DNA of 64,000 bases, from assembly GCA_963841045.1 (NCBI GenBank), contig CAWJBD010000005.1, positions 62,001-126,000 on the forward strand, in the 5' to 3' direction. The stretch comes from Aalborgiella sp963841045 (GTDB taxonomy: Bacteria; Pseudomonadota; Gammaproteobacteria; Burkholderiales; Burkholderiaceae_C). This document shows, piece by piece, positions 44,627 through 53,953 of the stretch. The translations under genes and the position numbers were made by a program. The notes below the pieces were generated by a model. That model was given only the letters and a program-made list of their open reading frames with translations, did no database searches and had not been told where the DNA came from. How positions within the stretch are numbered: the stretch's first letter is position 1; each line of letters begins with the position of its first letter.

Positions 44627-45847
44627 TCAAGCCCCGTAGCGGCGCAGCCATTCCTTCTCAATCGGATCGACCCAACTGCCATGGGGTTCAGGGATGACGG
44701 GGGCGAATTTCTCGACTTGGCCGGGCGCACGCGCAGTGTTAAATAGCGCGGCATCTTGCGGGCTCATTTTGGTGGGCGACAACACGGTTGGATCACCCCA
44801 CACCTTGATATCGCCTTTGCGCGCTTGTGCCGTTGGCGAGAGTAAGAAGTTCGCCACCACTTGGCTGGCTTCTTTGACCTTGCTGTTAAATGGAATCGCT
44901 AAAAAATGCGTGTTGCCAATCGTTCCGCTATCGAACTGATAGCTGATCACGTTGGCAGATAAACGTCCTGCTGCGATTTCGTTCGCTGCTTCGTTGGGGT
45001 TGAAAGTGAAGGACAAGGAAAGTTCGCCATCGGCCATCATTTGGCGAATCGCTGCAGCGTTAGCAGGGAATTGCTTGCCGCCGCGCCACAAATAGGGATG
45101 CAAGGCATCCAGGTGTTTCCACAAGGGCTCGGTGACTTTCGCGAAAGCTGCAGCGTCATAGGGTTTGTAAAGCGCCGCGCGGTCTGCAGTCAAATCCATC
45201 AAAGCTTGCTTGAGGAAAGTAGTGCCATGGAAGTTGGGCGGTTTGGAATAGGTGACGCGGCCTGCGTTTGCCTTGGCAAATTCAAGCAATGCAGCTGTGG
45301 AGCGTGGCGGATTGGGCGTTTTGCTGCGATCGGCAAAAAATGTCAGCTGCGCCATTCCCCAAGGCGCTTCCAGACCTTGCACGGGTTCCGCAAAGTCAAT
45401 GCGGGTGGTGGGTTTTCCTTGCACATCAACATATTTAAAACTGGGCAAGCTCTCTGCCCAAGGGCCGAAGAGCATGGCTTCGCGCTTCATCGCGAGGAAA
45501 TTTTCGCCATTGATCCACACCAAATCGACCGATCCGTCAGTATTGCGTCCTGCCGCTTTTTCGTTACGAACGCGTTTGACCACATCAGCGGTATCGGTCA
45601 CTTTCACATGCTGCAGCGTCACACCAAATTGTTTTTTGATCTCTTCGCCTGCCCAAGCCAGGTAAGCATTGGTGCGCTCGCTGCCGCCCCATGCGTTCAT
45701 CACCACAGTTTGGCCACGCGCTTTGCGCTCAATCTCGCTCCATGTAGATTGTCCAAACGACAATGAGGCCAGCGGCAGGCTGGAGGCCATCACCAATGCG
45801 TTGCGTGAAAACTGGCGGCGATTCAAATAAGGCATAGAGACTTTCAT
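44627..45847 (-). CDS. ABC transporter substrate-binding protein (YnjB-like)
   Basis: An intact protein of about 406 residues. The N-terminus NRRQFSRNALVMASSLPLASLSFGQS resembles a twin-arginine signal. The mature part (VVMNAWGGSERTNAYLAWAGEEI, VDLVWINGENFLAMKREAMLFGPW, PWGMAQLTFFADRSK, GELSLSFTFNPNEAANEIAAG) matches the YnjB-type extracellular binding proteins. In-frame ATGs exist at 45853, 45847 and 45835. The operon also encodes a nucleoside hydrolase, a glycosyltransferase and a kinase-like protein, so the ligand may be a glycosylated or nucleoside-like compound (inference). Confidence 0.85.
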   Translation of the reverse strand: MKVSMPYLNRRQFSRNALVMASSLPLASLSFGQSTWSEIERKARGQTVVMNAWGGSERTNAYLAWAGEEIKKQFGVTLQHVKVTDTADVVKRVRNEKAAGRNTDGSVDLVWINGENFLAMKREAMLFGPWAESLPSFKYVDVQGKPTTRIDFAEPVQGLEAPWGMAQLTFFADRSKTPNPPRSTAALLEFAKANAGRVTYSKPPNFHGTTFLKQALMDLTADRAALYKPYDAAAFAKVTEPLWKHLDALHPYLWRGGKQFPANAAAIRQMMADGELSLSFTFNPNEAANEIAAGRLSANVISYQFDSGTIGNTHFLAIPFNSKVKEASQVVANFLLSPTAQARKGDIKVWGDPTVLSPTKMSPQDAALFNTARAPGQVEKFAPVIPEPHGSWVDPIEKEWLRRYGA

Positions 45848-45902
45848 AGACAAGATTAAAACTCAAACAGTAAAATGATGAGTCGAGCAACAGCGTTGAA
45901 TC

Positions 45903-46919
45903 TTACACGCTGGTAGCTGCTAATCTTGCAAAAAAGTCGTTAAAGATTTCGTCGCGTTGCACAGCATATGCTTCGCGCATGGGATGCGCATGTTCGCGTG
46001 GCTGCCAGTGAAGATCATTATCTAAGATGGGCGTAGGCACGATGTGGCTTGGCACCCAATCGGGGTTGATCAACCATGCAAAGTTGATCAAATCCCAGAT
46101 CACCCAGCTGTGCGCTTCGGTCGCGGGACGTCCTGTGATTGCCCAAAGCGGGTTATCTGCAAAAAGCGCGTGCAAATAACGTCCAATCTTGCCATGCGGT
46201 TTTACATAGCGTTCCACCTCAGCCAAACTCAGTCGCAATTGCGCACCCACATGGTAGCCAGGCAAATACACCAATGGCACGCCACTTTCGTACAAGTATT
46301 GGCTTGCCAGCACATCTTGCTCCAGATTAAAAGACGCATTTGCATGCGGTGCATGCGATGGAAATGCACTGGTCCAAACGACCACTATTTTTTGCGTAAT
46401 TTCAGGTGCAAGCAACAATGCACTGGCAACATTGGTGGCGCAGCCAATTGCCACCACATACAAAGGTTCATCCTGCGGCATGGCCAGAGCGGTGGCGATC
46501 AAATGATCGGTAGCGTCGCTGCGAATGGGTTCGCTCTGAGAACGCAGATACGCTGGACTGCCTTTGAATGTGGGCAATGGGGATGACAAACCCAACAGTG
46601 CTTGCACCTTGATGATTTCATCAAAACTGCGCTGCATGCCTACATCGGGCGAGTTGAACGGAGGTGCATCTGGGGCGGCTGCCGCGTATGTTGACCGCCT
46701 GTGTGCAAAGGAAAATGGCGTGGCATAGATACCGTGGATTTGCAGGCGTTCTGGGTGCAGCAATGCCCAAGCCAAGGCAAACTGATCATCAATCTCATTC
46801 GCTGCATCGGTGTCAATGACGATATGCAACCGCCCATTGGGCAAGCGCAGTCGCGTTGAATAAGCATCCTGGCTGAGCGGCAGATGCTCAGGTCGGTGCA
46901 TGGAATGTGTTGTGTTCAT
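45903..46919 (-). CDS. Inosine-uridine-preferring-type nucleoside hydrolase
   Basis: A 338-residue nucleoside hydrolase. The N-terminal calcium-binding motif appears as VIDTDAANEIDDQFALAWAL (family pattern DTDxxxxDD), with further motifs VVAIGCATNVASALLLAPEI and NASFNLEQDVLASQYLYESG. It hydrolyses an N-glycosidic bond to free base and sugar. The start ATG 46919 is 11 bases past the glycosyltransferase stop. Being inside a transporter/glycosyltransferase operon rather than with purine salvage genes suggests a specialised substrate. Confidence 0.92.
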   Translation of the reverse strand: MNTTHSMHRPEHLPLSQDAYSTRLRLPNGRLHIVIDTDAANEIDDQFALAWALLHPERLQIHGIYATPFSFAHRRSTYAAAAPDAPPFNSPDVGMQRSFDEIIKVQALLGLSSPLPTFKGSPAYLRSQSEPIRSDATDHLIATALAMPQDEPLYVVAIGCATNVASALLLAPEITQKIVVVWTSAFPSHAPHANASFNLEQDVLASQYLYESGVPLVYLPGYHVGAQLRLSLAEVERYVKPHGKIGRYLHALFADNPLWAITGRPATEAHSWVIWDLINFAWLINPDWVPSHIVPTPILDNDLHWQPREHAHPMREAYAVQRDEIFNDFFARLAATSV

Positions 46920-46930
46920 AAGTAATGGTT

Positions 46931-48288
46931 TTAGTGAGTGAGACGGCACATGGCTTGCCAGCGCTGCCAGTCTACGGGTTCGTCAATGTCCCACAGTGTG
47001 GGCAATTGCGCTACGCTGGCGCCAAGCAAGGTGCAGCGTGCCAGTGTTTGGGTGAGCACGGCGCTCGTGCTCCAGTCTACATTCTGAAAAATTTCAGGAA
47101 TCATTTTCCGCAAGCCAATCAACACATAGCCGCCATCTTCAGCTGGAATCAGGCAAACATCCGCTGTTGCCAAGCTGCGAGCGGCTTCCTGCAAATGTCC
47201 GGGCGCCAGTACTGCGCAATCGGTGCCAATGATCAGCAGGGGCGATGCATCAGTTTGCGCAAAATGCATGATTGCCGCATGGCACATGCGTTCGCCAATA
47301 TCACCATGGGGCTGCTCTTGACAGGCAATGCCTAAGACTTGTTTCACTGCTCGAAAATGACGATGTTGCAAGCTCGGCGCGCACCACAGCGTGAGAGCGC
47401 CCAACTGAGATTGCATCGCCGTGTGGATCGTCTGTAAACAAAATCGCCGCTGCGCACGTGCCGCACCTGCCGCGCCCAAAGCAGGTATCAATCGCGTTTT
47501 CGCCAAGCCCGCAACAGGCGCTTTGGCCAGAACCGCTACCGACGCAATGGCAGGTGGCATGGCAGCTTTGTAGCCATAAGCTTGCGCTAAATTGCTAGGC
47601 TTTTCCCCGAAGAAATACGCCAAACGCAACCGCCACATGAGCAAAATGATGCGCCAAATGCCGTTTTTTTGCCACTTGCGTGCGGAGGTTGTGACCCGCT
47701 GTGACAGGCATGCTGGTCGAGAAAACTGAAGCAAGCGGCTGGACAACTCGATATCCTCCATCAGCGCTTGATCTGGGAACCCACCAACAGCCGCAAATGT
47801 GTCTGTTCGAACGAAGATGGCCTGATCACCTGTGGCGATTCCGGTCAGGCGAGATCGCAGGCTCATCATGGTCTCAATCATGCGAAAAGCAGCTTGTGGT
47901 GCATCCAGCCGCACATCAAAGCGGCCCCAATGTTGCACTTTCAAAGCTGACTCTATGAGTTGCAAAGCATCGCGGGGAAGCGTTGTGTCAGCATGCAAGA
48001 AAGCAGGCTCTGCGCTGGTCGCATTCCGGGTGCAAATGCACCTGCATTCATTTGCCGTGCTCGCCCCGACGCGCTGGCAATTAAATGGCTCACCCAAGGT
48101 CGCGCACGCGCCCAGCTCTCGTCTGTGCTGCCACCATCCACCACCACCAACTCAGCGCCTTGGGCGCGCAGGCTTTGCAAAGCAGCTAACCGTCCGTTCA
48201 GCCCTGCGCCTTCATTGAGCACCGGCATCACGATGCGAAGCCTAGCGCTTGATTCGACAGAAATATTGGCAGCAGATTGCAACGGCAT
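46931..48288 (-). CDS. Fused TIGR04283-type glycosyltransferase and TIGR04282-type (DUF2064) domain, frame broken once
   Basis: A two-domain protein of about 452 residues. The N-terminal family-2 glycosyltransferase has RIVMPVLNEGAGLNGRLAAL, VVVDGGSTDES and ASGRARQMNAGA, then after a frame shift near 48010-48040 FLHADTTLPRDAL and GDQAIFVRTDTF...ALMEDIELSSRL. The C-terminal nucleotidyltransferase-like domain has VAVLAKAPVAGLAKTRLIPALG, LLIIGTDCAVL and CLIPAEDGGYVLIGL. These two domains are normally separate neighbours; their families are named in databases after arsenosugar biosynthesis. No arsM or arsS is visible here, so the product is unknown. Confidence 0.87.
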
Positions 48289-48291
48289 GTT

Positions 48292-49387
48292 TTACGCGGA
48301 CAGAGCATGCATGCGTTGACCAAGCGCATCGAACTCGGCATTCACCCAAGCGAGCCCCTCGGCGCTGAGGTAATGATCGACCCGCTCACGTACATGGCTG
48401 GCCAGCACGGGATCCAAATTTTGCGCTGACCAATCTTCACCATCTTGCGCCATGGCTTTGGACGCACGCGAGGCGACGCGCCATTTTGCGCACCATGTCA
48501 GCGACCAGAGCCACATCGCGCGGCGCAGTGGCAGATGCCAGCGCTCTGCGTCCAGCGCCAAAGCGGTATCAACTTGGGTGCTCCAGGCTCGGTATGTTGC
48601 GATGACATCGTCCACACTGAGCACGGTGTGTGAATCCAAATCCCAGGTGGTGGAGGTATAGAGCGTAGCGTGAGCCAGATCAAAGCTGGGGTAGCTGTAG
48701 CGGCATTTTTCCAAATCCACCAAATACGCTTTCTCTTTTGTGTCCGAATCTTTGGCAATCACAAAATTACCCGGATGTCCGTCAAACGCAATCAAACGCC
48801 GCTCTGGTCTGGCCGCACCTTGGCAGAGTTTATGAAAGCGTTCCAGCTCAAATTGAATTTTTGCGGCCTCAGCGCTTTGCAGCTCGGCGTGCGGAAGATA
48901 GCTCGCTTGCGTGCTGACCTCTTCCCACATGGCTTGCAACGGATCCAAGGCATCCATCAACGGTGCTATGTCCTTTTCCGACGGCAATTCAATGCGGTGC
49001 AAAGCCGCCATGCTGCTGGCCATCAAGGGTAAATCTTGAGGCAAATGCGCCGGGCGGCCCAGAATCTCTTGCACGATCAAGGCACCACGCGGCAAGCTTG
49101 TGCATGGCGCAATCACATGCCGAGAAGCAGGCGCATGCCCCGCCGGGCTTGCCCTCTCAAAACAGGCCTGCTGGTAAATCAAATTTTCCTGTGCGCCAAG
49201 CTGCATTTGGCTTTGCTTGGGTATGCGCGCCAGCCAACCCGTGCCAACCAGCCGTACATGATCATGTGCTGAAGCCTTTGGCTTTGAGCGGCTCCAGGTG
49301 CATCTGCGCCCATGCGCCACCCTGCGGCCATTGCGTCAGCAGCGCCTCGCGCAGGTCTTCAAGCAATCGACTTGTTGCCAGAATCAT
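48292..49387 (-). CDS. Aminoglycoside-phosphotransferase/choline-kinase-fold protein, frame broken once
   Basis: A protein of about 364 residues of the APH/thiamine-kinase fold. The catalytic loop is IAFDGHPGNFVI and the metal aspartate lies in AYLVDLEKCRYSYPSFDLAHA. The start is ATG 49387 (ILATSRLLEDLREALLTQW) in one frame; a shift near 49265 joins it to DHVRLVGTGWLARIPKQ. It is first in the six-gene operon, three bases before the glycosyltransferase. The substrate is probably a small hydroxyl compound related to that pathway; antibiotic resistance is not implied. Confidence 0.82.
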
Positions 49388-49547
49388 GACTGAAAGCCTT
49401 GCGCTAAGATTGGTAGCAACGTAATTTTGGCATGCATGGTTTTTTATAATTTATGTTGCGGGAATTGTTGTATTGGTCGAGATTCAGATCTCTTTATTAC
49501 AGGTGATCAAATGCATTGAATACTTGATTCGATTCAAACGGCCCAAA

Positions 49548-49970
49548 CTACACAGCCACCATTTGGCGCAGCCAATCGGGCAAGTCCATCGATTTTTGCT
49601 GTGGAAAGTTTACCCAAATGGTCGTTGCACCACCGGCTGCATAAATCACGCCTGGTTGATTGGTCAGTTCCATCGTTGCCCACGTTTCAAACGTGGTGCG
49701 TGCGGGGTCGCTGGTATACATCTTCACCAGCACATCGCCTGGGTATTCCAACTGTTTGTAAAAATTACAAAACGCATTGACGATGACCGGCCCCTCACCT
49801 TTGGGGTTGGGTAATGCATTGATGGATCGCATCCATTCAATGCGACAGCTTTCTAAATAGCGAAAATAAATCGTGTTATTGACATGGTTCATGGCATCCA
49901 TATCGCCCCAGCGAATCGGGATGGTCATCTCAAATACAAGTTTTTTGACTTCTGGCAGTGTGAATTTCAT
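49548..49970 (-). CDS. 4-hydroxybenzoyl-CoA thioesterase-fold (YbgC-like) acyl-CoA thioesterase
   Basis: A 140-residue hot-dog-fold thioesterase. The conserved catalytic region IPIRWGDMDAMNHVNNTIYFRYLESCRIEWM (in part) carries the Asp of the YbgC/FcbC family, followed by CNFYKQLEYPGDVLVKMY. It hydrolyses acyl-CoA esters. ATG 49970 is the best start; the 12-residue upstream extension is not conserved. The 160 bases between it and the phosphotransferase start hold no gene. Confidence 0.9.
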   Translation of the reverse strand: MKFTLPEVKKLVFEMTIPIRWGDMDAMNHVNNTIYFRYLESCRIEWMRSINALPNPKGEGPVIVNAFCNFYKQLEYPGDVLVKMYTSDPARTTFETWATMELTNQPGVIYAAGGATTIWVNFPQQKSMDLPDWLRQMVAV

Positions 49971-50132
49971 GGTGATTTTTAAACGTACTGTGTGTCTTTG
50001 ATGCACTGTGATAGATAGAGGTTTATATCTACTCCAAGCATTCTAGCGGTGGTATTTCACTTTTGTGCCTCTAAAATAGCGAGCACGCATTCAGATGATT
50101 AGATTACCCCTCTCGTTCACAGAAAGAACTTT

Positions 50133-51828
50133 ATGACCAACGAAGAAATCTTAGCCAAACACGGTCCACGCGAATCCATGGAATACGATGTTGTCATCGT
50201 CGGTGGCGGGCCTGCTGGTTTATCCACCGCCATTCGACTGAAGCAACTGGCAGCAGCCAAGGGTGCTGAGGTTTCTGTGGTGGTGCTGGAAAAAGGCTCT
50301 GAGCCGGGCGCGCACATTTTGTCGGGTGCCATCATGGACCCGATTGCATTGAACGAATTGATTCCGAACTGGAAAGAACTGGGCGCACCGCTGAACCAGC
50401 TGGTCACCGACGATGCCTACATTTTCTTGAGCGAGAAAACGGGCTACCGCGTGCCCAACTATGGTGTTGCCACCCTTTGCCGACAACCACGGCAACTACA
50501 TTGTGAGCTTGGGTGCAGTCACCAAATGGCTGGGCGAACAAGCCGAAGCCTTGGGTGTGGAAATCTTCCCCGGCTTTACGGGTGCTGAAGTTTTGTATTC
50601 TGAATCTGGTGCTGTCAAAGGCGTCGCCACTGGCAACATGGGTGTGGGCAAAGATGGCGAGCCGATGGAAAGCTTTCAGCTTGGCATGGAACTCTTGGGC
50701 AAATACACCGTGTTTGCCGAAGGCGCACGCGGGCATTTGGGCAAGCAAGTGATTGCCAAGTTCAAACTCGATGAAGGCCGCGACCCACAAAGCTGGGGTT
50801 TGGGCATCAAAGAACTGTGGGAGATTGACCCTGCCAAACACCAACCCGGTTTTGTCATGCACACTGCGGGCTGGCCGATGGAAAGCGACACCTACGGCGG
50901 TGCGTTTTTGTACCACTTCGATGACAATAAAGTGGCGCTGGGTTTCGTCACCGGCTTGGGCTACAGCAACCCGTATTTAAGCCCGTTTGAAGAATTTCAA
51001 CGCTGGAAAACGCACCCGAATGTGCGCTACTATTTTGAAAAGGCGAACAAAGGGGAGATCACGGCCAAACGCTTGGGTTACGGCGCACGCGCCATCAACG
51101 CCAGCGGCATCAACGCCCTGCCAAAAACCGTGTTCCCAGGTGGCGCGCTGGTGGGCTGCGATGCCGGCTTTTTAAACGTGAGCCGCATCAAAGGCAGCCA
51201 CGCCGCCATCAAAACCGGCATGCTGGCCGCAGATGCCGCGTTTGACGCGCTGCAAGCAGGTCGCCAACACGACACACTCAAAGCCTACCCAGCAGCGTTT
51301 GAGAAAAGCTGGCTCTACACCGAGCTGAACAAAGACCGCAACTTCAAAAACTGGTTCAAGCACGGCTTGACCATCGCTACCATCATGAACGGCTTTGAAC
51401 AATTCGTCTTGCGCGGCCGCATACCTTGGACATTGCGCCGCACCAAGCCCGACTATGCCTATCTGAAACCCGCTGCTGAATGCAAACCAATTGACTACCC
51501 CAAGCCAGACGGCAAACTCACCTTTGACCGCCTGAGCAGCGTTTTCATCAGCAACACCAACCACGAAGAACAACAACCTGCGCATTTGACGCTGAAAGAC
51601 GCCAGCGTGCCAGTCAATGTCAACTTGGCGAAATACGCCGGTCTTGAAGCGCGCTATTGCCCGGCTGGTGTGTACGAATTCGTCAAAAACGAAGACAACA
51701 CCGACCGCCTGCAAATCAACGCCCAAAACTGCGTCCACTGCAAAACCTGCGACATCAAAGACCCGACGCAAAACATCGTCTGGGTAACACCAGAAGGTGG
51801 CGGCGGTCCGAACTATGCGGGGATGTAA
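50133..51828 (+). CDS. Electron transfer flavoprotein-ubiquinone oxidoreductase, frame broken once
   Basis: ETF-QO of about 564 residues. The N-terminal frame has YDVVIVGGGPAGLSTAIRLKQ and EKGSEPGAHILSGAIMDP; a shift near 50462 leads into LPPFADNHGNYIVSLGAVTKWL and the long intact remainder with PGGALVGCDAGFLNVSRIKG. The C-terminal [4Fe-4S] ligands are in YCPAGVYEF and CVHCKTCDIKDPTQNI. It passes electrons from acyl-CoA dehydrogenases via ETF to ubiquinone at the inner membrane. No etfAB adjacent. Confidence 0.95.
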
Positions 51829-51876
51829 GCGCACTCTGCTATCACTAACTTTAAGCCGCGAACCAGAGCACACCAC

Positions 51877-52290
51877 ATGATGAACACCAAATCGTGGTAC
51901 TCCAAATTCGCAAAAGCCACCTCACGCTTTACCGGCAGACCACCTGTATTTACCATTGCGGTGGGCATCATCCTCGTTTGGATCATCACAGGCCCTCTGT
52001 TTAACTTCAGCGACACGTGGCAATTGGTCATCAACACAGGCACCACCATCATCACGTTTTTGATGGTGTTCTTGATTCAAAACACCCAAAACCGCGACAC
52101 CGAAGCGATTCAAATCAAACTGGACGAACTGATACGCGCCACCCAAGGCGCACACAATGCCTTGCTCGATTTAGAAGAGCTTGAACAAGAAAACATAGAC
52201 AGTTTCAAAACCAAATACCAAGCCCTAGCCGCCTCCGCAAGACAAAACCTAGGCCAAGGCGTAAATGACACTGACACACCAGAGCCTTGA
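51877..52290 (+). CDS. Low-affinity iron permease family membrane protein
   Basis: A 137-residue protein with two transmembrane helices (FTIAVGIILVWIITGPLFNF and LVINTGTTIITFLMVFLIQNTQNRDTEAIQIKLDELIR, in part), the pattern of the bacterial low-affinity iron permease family (PF04120). The motif QNRDTxAIxxKLDEL is highly typical. Iron transport by bacterial members is not proven. It is 48 bases after ETF-QO and could be co-transcribed. Confidence 0.9.
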   Translation: MMNTKSWYSKFAKATSRFTGRPPVFTIAVGIILVWIITGPLFNFSDTWQLVINTGTTIITFLMVFLIQNTQNRDTEAIQIKLDELIRATQGAHNALLDLEELEQENIDSFKTKYQALAASARQNLGQGVNDTDTPEP

Positions 52291-52305
52291 GTGGGTTGGT
52301 AGGTA

Positions 52306-52377
52306 AAAATATATGAAAAATCGGGCTGTAGCCGGCGTATTTACTGCCTGATGCGCTATTATATTTACAGTGTATGA
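52306..52377 (-). repeat. Dispersed palindromic repeat, intergenic copy
   Basis: Reverse-oriented copy: AAATATATGAAAAATCGG, GCTGTAGCCGGCGTATTTAC, TGCCTGATG, CGCTATtatatttACAGTG. The distal arm has decayed. It marks the left border of the cassette-like patch. Confidence 0.8.
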
Positions 52378-52466
52378 TGTAGTTAAAAACCTTAAGCAGG
52401 AGATGAAAATGACCGGATTATCCCGCAGTCCCCAGATTATGTTGTTAGTCTTGCAGTTTACATTAC

Positions 52467-52473
52467 GTTAGAT
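52467..52473 (+). other. Possible attC right-hand core site (GTTAGAT)
   Basis: GTTAGAT fits the integron core consensus GTTRRRY exactly and lies 10 bases before the next gene start, the usual cassette position. No matching left half is seen upstream; a 20-residue open frame with AGGAG (ATG 52409 to TAG 52471) occupies that space instead. Confidence 0.4.
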
Positions 52474-52483
52474 TGCCGACACA

Positions 52484-52957
52484 ATGGAAAACATCTCAAT
52501 TGCAGTCATTTCATCAATCACTGCTCTTTGTGCTGTATTGATTGGGCCGCTCGTAGCTCTTTGGGCCGCTAACATTCAGACCCGCGTAGCCGTGTTGTCA
52601 AACAATCGTCAGACGTGGATCAACAACCTCCGCGACGCCATTTCTGAGTTCTCATCAACAGTCAGAATGCTCGGTCTGACCGAAGATCCAAGTGTGCGGT
52701 TCAAAATGGTTGAACGGATTGCTTACTTAGAAGCGAAGATCAAGCTTTTCCTAAACGCATCCGAAGATGATCACAAGAAGCTAATTGAACTTGTAGTCGA
52801 TGCGCGTACAGCAACAATCAAACGGCTAGATCAAGCCAAAGATAGCGAGCAAGCGACTTCATTTTTGGACAAAATGAAGAGCAGCCTTGACGAACTTACC
52901 GATGTGTCTCAACGCGTTCTGAAGCGTGAATGGGAACGCGTTAAGAAGGTCAAATAA
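52484..52957 (+). CDS. Hypothetical protein with N-terminal membrane anchor, cassette-like
   Basis: A 157-residue protein: one N-terminal transmembrane helix (ISIAVISSITALCAVLIGPLVALWAAN) and a helical, probably coiled cytoplasmic part (residues 35-157) rich in Lys and Glu. The WINNLRDAISEFSS segment resembles small membrane proteins seen in accessory DNA, but I do not assign a family. It starts 10 bases after a GTTAGAT core site and is followed after 28 bases by a 96-bp attC-like site, the layout of an integron gene cassette. Confidence 0.65.
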   Translation: MENISIAVISSITALCAVLIGPLVALWAANIQTRVAVLSNNRQTWINNLRDAISEFSSTVRMLGLTEDPSVRFKMVERIAYLEAKIKLFLNASEDDHKKLIELVVDARTATIKRLDQAKDSEQATSFLDKMKSSLDELTDVSQRVLKREWERVKKVK

Positions 52958-52985
52958 TGCACGTCCTATGGCCTGTTTTTACTGC

Positions 52986-53081
52986 ATCTAACCGTCCGTC
53001 AACGGGACGCCAAAATGCTACGCATTTTGGTTCCCTCCGATGCGCTTCGGCGCCCAATTCGTCCAACTTTACGTGTTAATC
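52986..53081 (+). other. attC-like integron recombination site
   Basis: Begins ATCTAAC (52986-52992, fits RYYYAAC) and ends GTTAATC (53075-53081, one mismatch to GTTRRRY). In between are CCGTCAACGGGACGCC-type inner boxes, a central stem CCAAAATGC-TAC-GCATTTTGG, and GCGCTTCGGCGCCC. The length of 96 bases is within the attC range, and the next reading frame starts three bases later. Confidence 0.7.
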
Positions 53082-53083
53082 AC

Positions 53084-53848
53084 ATGTCGTCACCGCACAA
53101 ATGGGAAATCGCAGTTTCGGCTGGCTCGTACTACCCCGACCTCACCCATAACTTCCCTGGTAACGATATTGATCTCAGTTACGAGAATGATCATCTTGGC
53201 ATGCAGTTTTTTGCCTACTCAAGTCACGTGGACGAACTCGATGATCCTGTTCATATAGCTCAGAGACTTTACAGCCTACAACTTCTATTGAATGGAGCGC
53301 TACGTCTAAGTTGGGGCAACATTCGTGCTATACCTGTTCACTTTACCGATTTCGCGCGATCTGACGGCGGCGAACGAAGCTCGGTCTATGCGAAAATCAT
53401 AGAGGAAAATCCATTCAGCGGAAAACCTGAAATAGTTCACTTTCCAAAATGGAACAACCCAGAAAACAGTTATCCATCGTACCTGCTACATGTATCAAAA
53501 TCTGATAGAGATCTACGAGGTCTTCTGTTTCTTGTCGGGTTGGTATCAAATAACTCGCCGATTGAAAGCATTCTTACCTGGGGTACCCTGTATAAGATAC
53601 TCGATACGATTAGGCATCACTCCAAAACTCTACAACTACCATTTGACCAGTTGGCTGACAAACAGAAGATCAATGCTTTCACGGCGGCGTGCAATAACAT
53701 GAGCATACTTGGTGTGTATGCGAGGCATGGTGCCGCAGGGAATGATCCGCCTACCAAAGTTATTACCGATCTAGATGAGGCTATCGACTTGATTGTTTCA
53801 ATGGCTACCAAATTCTGCCACGCGTATGTCCGTTCAAAACGCCCTTAA
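53084..53848 (+). CDS. Hypothetical protein, cassette-borne, unknown family
   Basis: A 254-residue soluble protein starting at ATG 53084 (MSSPHKWEIAVSAGSYY), immediately after the attC-like core; the longer reading from 53015 would run through the attC site and is rejected. No signal peptide or membrane helix. Aromatic, acidic sequence with no motif I recognise (YSSHVDELDDPVHIAQRLYSLQ; ESILTWGTLYKILDTIRHHSK). The stop codon lies inside the next attC-like site, as is common in integron cassettes. Function unknown. Confidence 0.7.
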   Translation: MSSPHKWEIAVSAGSYYPDLTHNFPGNDIDLSYENDHLGMQFFAYSSHVDELDDPVHIAQRLYSLQLLLNGALRLSWGNIRAIPVHFTDFARSDGGERSSVYAKIIEENPFSGKPEIVHFPKWNNPENSYPSYLLHVSKSDRDLRGLLFLVGLVSNNSPIESILTWGTLYKILDTIRHHSKTLQLPFDQLADKQKINAFTAACNNMSILGVYARHGAAGNDPPTKVITDLDEAIDLIVSMATKFCHAYVRSKRP

Positions 53849-53900
53849 CAATATGTTCAATCGAACGGGCTTAACCCACCGCTTAACTTAGGCGTAAAGG
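53843..53900 (+). other. attC-like integron recombination site (short type)
   Basis: CCTTAAC (53843-53849, one mismatch to RYYYAAC) followed by AATATGTTCAATCGAACGGG, CTTAACCCACCG and CTTAACTTAGGCGTAAAGG. The spacing and the TTCAA...CTTAACT(T)AGGCG elements resemble the short 57-60 bp attC sites of class 1 cassettes; the final core is degenerate (GTAAAGG for GTTRRRY). Confidence 0.6.
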
Positions 53901-53953
53901 CCTTACACTTCCAGCGACTGAGGTATTGACTCAGTTTTCTCTTCAACCAACCC

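Noticed and set aside
48292..49387. Aminoglycoside resistance gene
   Set aside because: Only the broad kinase fold is shared; the gene is embedded in a metabolic/transport operon and lacks features of a resistance cassette.
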